Shown here one piece after another: positions 55,501 through 61,250 of a stretch of 64,000 bases of DNA. Location of the stretch: positions 1 through 64,000 of the IMG/VR virus record IMGVR_UViG_3300031566_000019, one strand, 5' to 3'. Under the pieces are notes generated by a model, which saw only the letters and a list, made by a program, of their open reading frames with translations, was not told the origin of the DNA and ran no database searches. Positions within the stretch are counted from its first letter, which is position 1. The number at the start of each line of letters is the position of its first letter. The position numbers were made by a program, and so were the translations under genes. This DNA comes from a virus.

Positions 55501-56080
55501 CAGGGTTCGTCGCAATCGTGTTTTCTGACTCAAAAGAAAGGATCGTTGAAGTCTCCTCCACCTTCTCAAAGTCAATGACGACGTTGATGTTGACACGCTG
55601 GTATCCCGAGGCACCGCCCCCTTGGAAACGAGACGCATAGAAGTTCAACCCTCGGAAAGTCGTCGAGTTGACCCCCTCTGCACGAATTGTCACCGAGTCT
55701 TGGAACTGCTCAACGCTGACGTTCGTAGGGGGCGTGCTGAGGAGACCGATGTCAGCTTGCTGTACAAGGGTGGCCTCGACTTGAGCAGGCATCGAGACCG
55801 CACCAGAAAAACTGATGGATCGGACTTTAATGGCATTGAGCCCTGGGGCGAGCTCCAACCCGTCGGGGAAAGAGGATGGGTTCGGGAACGAGAACTTGGT
55901 CCCCTCAAACACGATGAGATCGGGGTCCGACGTAAACGGCTCCCCCCGAACACTGATCTGCATGTCCACGGTGTCGGGGGCCATGACGCCCGCAAAGAAC
56001 CGATTTGGAATCGTAGTGGAAAACAGAGTGACCTCGCGAGGGACTCCATCAGGGCCGAAAACTTTGGGTGTATCTACCAT
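52532..56080 (-). CDS. Baseplate J-like (gp6/gp47-type) protein
   Basis: A 1182-residue protein containing a baseplate J-like core around residues 455-600: ARGFVTFFTRQQ, IFIPLGTRVASGGVQFATV, FFQVDVQVQAIQAGTAGNRG, IPGLGVSNPNNTFGG and QETNLQLSIRARNAL. These correspond to the usual I-P-x-G-T, Q-A-x2-A-G-x2-G-N, and N-x2-x-F-x-G-G-x3-E-x4-R-x-R signatures. In contractile-tail phages this protein forms the baseplate wedge ring. The protein is much longer than typical J proteins (about 300-400 residues): about 450 extra N-terminal and 500 extra C-terminal residues, mainly strands. Neighbours are a gp25-like gene upstream and a tail-I-position gene downstream, the expected order. Confidence 0.85.
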   Translation of the reverse strand: MVDTPKVFGPDGVPREVTLFSTTIPNRFFAGVMAPDTVDMQISVRGEPFTSDPDLIVFEGTKFSFPNPSSFPDGLELAPGLNAIKVRSISFSGAVSMPAQVEATLVQQADIGLLSTPPTNVSVEQFQDSVTIRAEGVNSTTFRGLNFYASRFQGGGASGYQRVNINVVIDFEKVEETSTILSFESENTIATNPDGTPAADPLYVKILQTQTSSNDIVENLEDIPLTPELAAAITEQEQENLLETDFVNVTEVPETVTRIKTTVTTESVVERSFYTFSHNRQYGPLNTPPTAPIGEFSSTPLTEPLYYVATALFFDPDVQTEIESAFSIEVAATPTIVNENLGTFPSPARLDVVEDTINSLTRTTPQLAVQQGAVIRDTVVDPAANEIIRMRLLVDFLYRIQSFDTLLQIDGVTSTGGPTPVNQSPYKQALQQVFSLQNPGEVQTIIDESVNQLAARNGVFRRAGTRARGFVTFFTRQQPNATIFIPLGTRVASGGVQFATVTDASIPLENLAAFLNPTTGFFQVDVQVQAIQAGTAGNRGAGQIRTLVSSIPGLGVSNPNNTFGGLNQETNLQLSIRARNALAGVDTGTEQGTLQTTADVAGVQEVRVVEAGDALMQRDYDDDFKKHVGGKVDVWVRGESAGQVTDVFAFTFEVARDVQFVLIGNPNDLVFRAQDTNLSISNPLAQMLDDVALGLGLRNASRGTFFNLTNVVIQDFQTIKLDTTIAQPAVSLGDVVLGDYRYQTSNTFTFTRQPVNSVVSVTGQVSGTLPDTSYNFVRPSDPLLDGRSVRAGDFLRINQVNGVPSGEPIAISSEGHIMLAQFDEFLNNLGVNLLTVRVFNQSGTVEYRGPTDPSGNADFIIIAGNSTTAVAIRRTENSSISSGETVLVDYDHAENFTVAYTTNFVIKTTQDALDAQKHLTADVLVKEAVEIPTDITATITLQSGASRSRADTRLRTNLATFLRALPLGSAVRQSDVIAVIDGTTGVSYVQTPLTKLARGPGARVVRESISTVTESETLLLLGTPQVPLTTDTVRTWLLDDELNNPTSNAGGPTTDFRGVFQDDFALAFLESDPLSIVNSPNQAFIIGNAGLAIPGYSDDATISQKFPQANTNAEVEAIRQQITQNRVLLSLPVNDRPVLHAYAATYTVTSVDVLAQNIEASRLEFFDVGNFLFTFGEDRRNV

Positions 56081-56091
56081 CGCTAGATCTC

Positions 56092-57264
56092 CTACCTGGG
56101 CGCCACCCCTGGGAGGGTGCCGGTTCGAGGATCAAGTCCGAACCCTTGGAGTCCCAACGAGAGGCCGTTGCTTCCGGCCAAAGCAGCCGTCCCCGGTGCC
56201 GCGAAGACGGTATTGATGACGACGGGATGGTTGGACGCGTTTGCGGCAACGATTTCGACCTCAAACACCGTCGGATCAAATTGAGACGGGAAAGTGCGTA
56301 CCGAAACGACCGAAGCAAGACGCTCCCGAGAAGACACGGCCTGGTAGCGTGCCTGCGCCGTCTGGAGGCGCTGAAAAATCGTGAGGGTCATCGTGATATC
56401 TTCCGTGATGACAGACGCCCCCGCTCCGACAGCCTTCGTACCAATGCGTTCAAGCAACGTGGTCCCGTACTTCGCATTGAACGGGTTGGACCCCTTGATC
56501 GTGCTGAGAATCTTGAGCACCGACTGGTTCAACAAGTCCTCATTGATGACCGTCAAAGGCTCGCCTGCTACATCGATCCGATAGTCGTTTTCGATGCCGT
56601 AGCCTTGGCAGCGACGACAGTGCTGTTGGTACGTCGTGTAGGTGACTTTGAAGAAAGGGTTGCCCTTCACTGGCTCTACGAACCTCGGGAACCGGGAACT
56701 GACGGTGCGCACCGAGGCAAGCCCCGGATTGATGTTGAGCACATCCCGTTCAGCAAACTCCCAAGCCGGATAGACCACACGACCTCGCGCTCGGATCTGA
56801 TGGACAAAACCAAGGCTCTTTCCCGCAGGCCCTTCCACGCGCACTCGTGAGCGCGGTCCTTGGTCCAGGCGGTCTCGGACACGTATGTATCCATTGATGT
56901 TGGCGCACACCAAATCAACCGCTTGGTTGGCAAACGCCGCATTTAACAGCTCGACCACTCGACTCGCGGGCACGCGCGATCCCGTAGGAAGGTCCACCGT
57001 CACGGTCTGTGTTCGATTGGAAAGGGTGACCGTGTTTTCGTTTTTGACGATTTTGAAAGGGCCCGACCCTGACCCCGACAACAACGCCGACGTAAGCAAC
57101 CCGTGCGCCGGGATCGACACGTCATCGTTGGCCGTGATGCGCACCCGACTTGAGGACGCCACTGGCTGCAAAGTGCGCAGCTCCTGGCGGTCAGCGCCTA
57201 GAGGCACCTCCTCTTCAATCGTCAGGTGGGGACACGCATGTCCCAGTTGGAAATCAAAGCTCAT
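56092..57264 (-). CDS. gp25-like baseplate wedge protein with N-terminal extension
   Basis: A 390-residue protein. Residues about 240-355 (LNQSVLKILSTIKGSNPFNAKYGTTLLERIG...ITMTLTIFQRLQT...ERLASVVSVRTFPS...FEVEIVAANAS) fit the GPW/gp25 fold: an I-L-x-T-x-x-G-x-N/R-x2-x2-Y/F-G-x2-L motif, then a helix and paired strands. gp25 joins the baseplate wedge to the sheath and is present in all contractile injection systems. The N-terminal 235 residues are extra; they include a strand-rich region and CRRC at 216-219 that may bind zinc. It directly precedes the J-like gene, with 11 bases between them. Confidence 0.75.
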   Translation of the reverse strand: MSFDFQLGHACPHLTIEEEVPLGADRQELRTLQPVASSSRVRITANDDVSIPAHGLLTSALLSGSGSGPFKIVKNENTVTLSNRTQTVTVDLPTGSRVPASRVVELLNAAFANQAVDLVCANINGYIRVRDRLDQGPRSRVRVEGPAGKSLGFVHQIRARGRVVYPAWEFAERDVLNINPGLASVRTVSSRFPRFVEPVKGNPFFKVTYTTYQQHCRRCQGYGIENDYRIDVAGEPLTVINEDLLNQSVLKILSTIKGSNPFNAKYGTTLLERIGTKAVGAGASVITEDITMTLTIFQRLQTAQARYQAVSSRERLASVVSVRTFPSQFDPTVFEVEIVAANASNHPVVINTVFAAPGTAALAGSNGLSLGLQGFGLDPRTGTLPGVAPR

Positions 57265-57294
57265 GGGTCTACTCTCTGGCGTCTAATAGGCAAA

Positions 57295-58242
57295 TCACCC
57301 CACGGCCCAGGGGTCCACACCCACCGGATCGTCAAAAAGCGTGTCGAACAGCGAGATACCTGTTGGATTGGTCTCCGTGCCCAGCTTTGTGGTCGTGAAA
57401 TCCGGCTCTCCGTCGCTGTTCGTTTGGTAAAAAACGCCATCCATCTCCGATACGAGCCGGGTGAGGTGGAGGTTGCGCGCATAGCGGGAGGGATCTGGGG
57501 GGTTCGGAAGATCCTCGACTGAGCCTCCGATGGCTTGTTGGATCAGCGTGTCGCGCTCCTCCATAAGCTGCTCCCGGAGGTCCATCAGTTTGATGATGCG
57601 CTGTTCCAAATGCTCAAGTTCTCCGAGCTCCTGTCGAACCCACCGACGTGCGTGGTCCATGCGAATAGCCACGTTGCCCCCAGCATCCGCTTGGTCGAAA
57701 TACTTGCCAGCCAGGGTCATGGCATCTCGAGGGAACGTCGGAAGGGCACCGGCATATCGACCACCAGGCCCATAAGAGTCCGTGCTGCGTGGAGCGATGG
57801 CACCACCATGGGGCTGGTCATACGGCGTCGACTCAACACCCTGGTCCGTGAAGACTTCGTTGGGGTTGTCATCAGGACTCTCAGTGGGGTCGTTGTTGGT
57901 CGAGAATAGGATTTCATCCGGTTGGAGCCACATGGAGATGCTCATAGGGCTGCCACCCTGAGCGATGTACGCTTGACAGAGTTTCTCAAGCGAAGACCCC
58001 GGCGTAACCAAGTATTTCGTCCGCACCTCCGACACAGTCTGGACAACGCGTTCAGAGCCATTTTGCGTGTCCTTCACCGTTTCTTCACGCGTTTCGTAGA
58101 AAGCGGTGATGCGACCAAGCCTGCGGAGTTCGGCGTTGAGTACCTTGACGCGTGAAGAAACATTGCGGCGTTCGTTCAACGTCCAGTTGCGGAAAGCCCC
58201 CCACTGCGCTTTGCGCATGGACCCGAGATAGTTGAACGGCAT
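57295..58242 (-). CDS. Virion-associated hypothetical protein
   Basis: A 315-residue protein. It opens MPFNYLGSMRKAQWGAFRNWTLNERRNVSSRVKVLNAELRRLGR, basic and helical. A middle segment is Pro/Asp/Gly-rich and likely flexible. Residues about 195-240 form a strong coiled-coil candidate (ELGELEHLEQRIIKLMDLREQLMEERDTLIQQAI). The C-terminus is again flexible. No catalytic motif. It lies upstream of the gp25-like gene and shares a one-base overlap with the 896-aa gene's stop (58242), so it is probably a baseplate or tail component. The 30-base gap after it contains only ribosome-binding sequence. Confidence 0.72.
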   Translation of the reverse strand: MPFNYLGSMRKAQWGAFRNWTLNERRNVSSRVKVLNAELRRLGRITAFYETREETVKDTQNGSERVVQTVSEVRTKYLVTPGSSLEKLCQAYIAQGGSPMSISMWLQPDEILFSTNNDPTESPDDNPNEVFTDQGVESTPYDQPHGGAIAPRSTDSYGPGGRYAGALPTFPRDAMTLAGKYFDQADAGGNVAIRMDHARRWVRQELGELEHLEQRIIKLMDLREQLMEERDTLIQQAIGGSVEDLPNPPDPSRYARNLHLTRLVSEMDGVFYQTNSDGEPDFTTTKLGTETNPTGISLFDTLFDDPVGVDPWAVG

Positions 58243-60932
58243 CAGTCGTTTCCTTTGAAAAGCGCAGCGAACACGTCAATGGCCAGGTTGGGGATGCCAC
58301 CGGCGAACAGGACGATGCCACCACCGTAAGAGTCCGATTGCGGGTTTGCAGGCGGGGTGGGCTTGTTCTGCGAACCAATCAAGGCCGTGGTCACCCCATC
58401 TGTACCGGGGGCCACAACAACGAGGCCCGCCGCTGGCGTGATGGAGAAGAAGAACCGAAGCAATCGTTGGATGAGAGCATTGAGTCGGTTGAGGAAGGCT
58501 TGGAGTTCGCGGATACGGCTCTGAAGAAATTCGATGTAGCGCCGAATGGTCTCCGCGATGCTTTCAATCGCAGCTTGAATGGCCCTGAGCAGCGCGAGGA
58601 TCTGATCGAAGAAACGATCGATGGCTGGGATGCCTTGCGGGAACAGCCGGAAAGCAATCCAGCCGCGCTCTTGTGGGCGCACTTGAGGCCCCACAGCGAC
58701 TTGGAGCACGAACTGTGCCCCCTCATACACGCTGTCGGGGATCAGGTTGCGAACGAAATCCATGGACTGCAGTCGAGCCCCTTGTCGGATATATGCAACC
58801 GGCGCCATGTCGACTGACCCGCGTCCTCGGTTGCTACCTTCCGTCACCGACGCGAAGAAGAAGTGTGGGTTTCGTTGAAGAAGAGCACGGCTTCCAGTCT
58901 GACGAGTTATGTTGTCCGCGATGCGGCCGCCCGTTACTCCGAGTGACTGCGGGTTCGGAGACAACCCGAAAGTGTTGTTGTCGTTTTGAAGAAGTTCAAG
59001 AAGAGACCCCCCTACCTGACCTTGACTCCTTCGGATCTCATCAACATCGGGGTCCGTAGTGACTCCGATGTTGCCAAAGCGCGGGTCGAAGAAGATGCCG
59101 AAGTTGAGAAGATCCTGAGCACGCTCGACAGCAAGTTGGCGTGCGGGGAGCGGCGGCAAATTCTGGGTAAGGAATCGGTTCGTCAAATTGATGCAGTTGA
59201 TGAACAGCTTGCGCCTGAACTTCGGCAACGACGCGCCGGCTTCATTGAAGTACTTCTTGACCTGGCGGCGTCCGGTGAGCTGGATCATCAGGAATTTTGC
59301 CAAGTCTTCAAGACCCGTGGACAGGCGAGCGTTATCCTCGTAGGTACCCCAAAACGGGTTGATCCTTCCATCAGCGAGCGCCTGCCCCGACGACGGCGGG
59401 AAATCAACGGGCTCTCCGCTCTCCGAGAGAATGACAGGAAGATCTGACCGACTCAGCACCAAAACGGCCAACGCTTCAGCCACAGCACGCAAGTACAGTT
59501 CCGTGCTCGCGTCGGGGAACAAAATGGGTGTCACGGCCGAAGGAGGTCCGGCATCCAGAAGCCCCACCGTGTCAGGATTCTTGAGTGTGAGTACGGGCCC
59601 CTCACGGTCACGCAAAGCCGTTTGGTCCGCGACAAACTGGTAACCCGTTGCGGACTTGATGTCCCGAGTCACCGCACGCACACGAACGAAGAACCGCTCT
59701 GGCTGGTTGTCATCGTTTTTCCGTGCAATTTTACCGGGGCCCGCGGGGCCAAAAAGACCCGTATTGAGCTCAAAATCGGCATCGAACGGCATGTCATCAA
59801 ACAGGAAAGTCGCGCCGTAGCCCTTGCCTGGAAAGAACAGATTCTGACTAAACGGAACGTAGAAAGTTTTCTGGAGGTAGTGCTTGTCTCCGCTCTGGAG
59901 CAGGTCAAGCGGGATCGGGGCTTGGTCGTTGAGGTTTTTGATACCGTAGATGCGAACAGCGTCGCTCTTGAACTCTCCCAAGAAGTCAACAGCATCGTTC
60001 CAGTTGATGTTGCCGTTGACATCGACCTGTTGAATCCCACCACGAAGGAGGATCTGGTTCCCGTCTTCATCGAGGACATCCACAACCTCCGTCTTGGACG
60101 GCTGGTTGTTGAGGTCCATGGACTGCGCCGAGCCTTCGATGACACGCTCGGCCACGAGTTTGATGGGTTGCTCAAGCGTGGAGAACTCCACGAAGAATCC
60201 CGCGGGGGGGAGAATGGGCGTATCGGGAAAAGGCGCCCCCGGAATAGGGGCCATCTGCCACGTCAAGTTCACCGCGTTATAGGGGTTGGCGAGGTTGTCT
60301 TCGACAGAACGCTTGGGACCGATGCCACGGAAAAACCCCTTGCTGAACGAGAAGATCGTCGCCCCGTCGTACCCGTAAGTCGCTTGGACGTTGGTGACCG
60401 AGCTGTTCAACCGGTTCCGTCCCCTCCGATTGAAAAGCGCGAGAATGGACCGGATGAGTTGGACGATGCGGTTGATGCCGCGGATATCGGCCTGGACAAA
60501 CAAGAACACTGCCAGGCACGTCGAAAAGGAACTGATGTTCGGACGGTTGGGGTCCGAAGTGTCTTGCAGACGTGCCACCATGCGGGCTTCGTAAGACAGG
60601 TAGCCGCCCTTGAGCGCCTGAAAATCAGGCCCCTCGAGCGCGTACATGTCCCCGTGGATGTAGATGCCCAACTGTCGGAGGTCGTTGAGAAGCGCCTCGA
60701 TAAGACGCTTGATCGCTTCGATGAGGGCGATCAAGGGATCAAGCAATCCGCTGAGGAACACCTTAAGCAACTCGAGCACCGCCAAAAGAATGTCGAGGAT
60801 GCGGATGATGAACGAGAAGAACGCATCAACCGCCTCGCGCACCGGCTCCAGAAAGTCCGGGATCTCAAGCGAGATGGTCTGCCAGGTGCCTACAACGCCT
60901 TGTTGTTCTGGTCCTAATTCTGGATTTGGCAT
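58242..60932 (-). CDS. Virion-associated protein with long amphipathic helices at both ends
   Basis: An 896-residue protein. Residues about 25-90 are an almost unbroken helix of Leu/Ile/Val with spaced charges (IIRILDILLAVLELLKVFLSGLLDPLIALIEAIKRLIEALLNDLRQLG). Residues about 775-850 form a second such helix (FDQILALLRAIQAAIESIAETIRRYIEFLQSRI...RLNALIQRLLRFFFSI). The centre is strand-rich and Pro/Asp-containing. The helices are too regularly charged for simple transmembrane segments but could be membrane-active or coiled-coil. A tape-measure or baseplate hub role is possible, although the length is short for a tape measure. No lytic domain is visible. Confidence 0.75.
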   Translation of the reverse strand: MPNPELGPEQQGVVGTWQTISLEIPDFLEPVREAVDAFFSFIIRILDILLAVLELLKVFLSGLLDPLIALIEAIKRLIEALLNDLRQLGIYIHGDMYALEGPDFQALKGGYLSYEARMVARLQDTSDPNRPNISSFSTCLAVFLFVQADIRGINRIVQLIRSILALFNRRGRNRLNSSVTNVQATYGYDGATIFSFSKGFFRGIGPKRSVEDNLANPYNAVNLTWQMAPIPGAPFPDTPILPPAGFFVEFSTLEQPIKLVAERVIEGSAQSMDLNNQPSKTEVVDVLDEDGNQILLRGGIQQVDVNGNINWNDAVDFLGEFKSDAVRIYGIKNLNDQAPIPLDLLQSGDKHYLQKTFYVPFSQNLFFPGKGYGATFLFDDMPFDADFELNTGLFGPAGPGKIARKNDDNQPERFFVRVRAVTRDIKSATGYQFVADQTALRDREGPVLTLKNPDTVGLLDAGPPSAVTPILFPDASTELYLRAVAEALAVLVLSRSDLPVILSESGEPVDFPPSSGQALADGRINPFWGTYEDNARLSTGLEDLAKFLMIQLTGRRQVKKYFNEAGASLPKFRRKLFINCINLTNRFLTQNLPPLPARQLAVERAQDLLNFGIFFDPRFGNIGVTTDPDVDEIRRSQGQVGGSLLELLQNDNNTFGLSPNPQSLGVTGGRIADNITRQTGSRALLQRNPHFFFASVTEGSNRGRGSVDMAPVAYIRQGARLQSMDFVRNLIPDSVYEGAQFVLQVAVGPQVRPQERGWIAFRLFPQGIPAIDRFFDQILALLRAIQAAIESIAETIRRYIEFLQSRIRELQAFLNRLNALIQRLLRFFFSITPAAGLVVVAPGTDGVTTALIGSQNKPTPPANPQSDSYGGGIVLFAGGIPNLAIDVFAALFKGND

Positions 60933-60935
60933 CAG

Positions 60936-61250
60936 CTACCTCCCTCCCCCTCGTTTGAGTCGCGCAAGCTGATGGCCCAGTTCGTCTGTTTCCCGAAGGT
61001 CGTGTTCGACTTGTTGTTCGATGATGCCGCCCATCTCTTTCAAGATGTCCGCGTACCATTTGAGCGTAGGCAACTGAGCCGTGTCCCCGTCCTTGACGTG
61101 GTCTTCGTTGTTGACCCACTGGTTTGGTTCGATCCCCTGTGCCCGAAGTCGTTCAATGACCTCTTCGGGGGTCATCTTCGAACAATCGAAATCAAAGGGA
61201 CTCCGGTACTCGTACGGCTTGCGCTCCCTCTTCCTTTTTCGAGTGGTCAT
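60936..61250 (-). CDS. Small basic virion-block protein
   Basis: A 104-residue protein with a highly basic N-terminus (MTTRKRKRERKPYEYRSP), a helix (TPEEVIERLRAQGIEP) and a long C-terminal helix (TLKWYADILKEMGGIIEQQVEHDLRETDELGHQLARLKRGG). It overlaps the upstream gene's stop by four bases (ATGA) and starts the tight cluster leading to the 896-aa protein. No family is recognised; it may be an adaptor or an assembly chaperone for its large neighbours, which is inference. Confidence 0.65.
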   Translation of the reverse strand: MTTRKRKRERKPYEYRSPFDFDCSKMTPEEVIERLRAQGIEPNQWVNNEDHVKDGDTAQLPTLKWYADILKEMGGIIEQQVEHDLRETDELGHQLARLKRGGGR

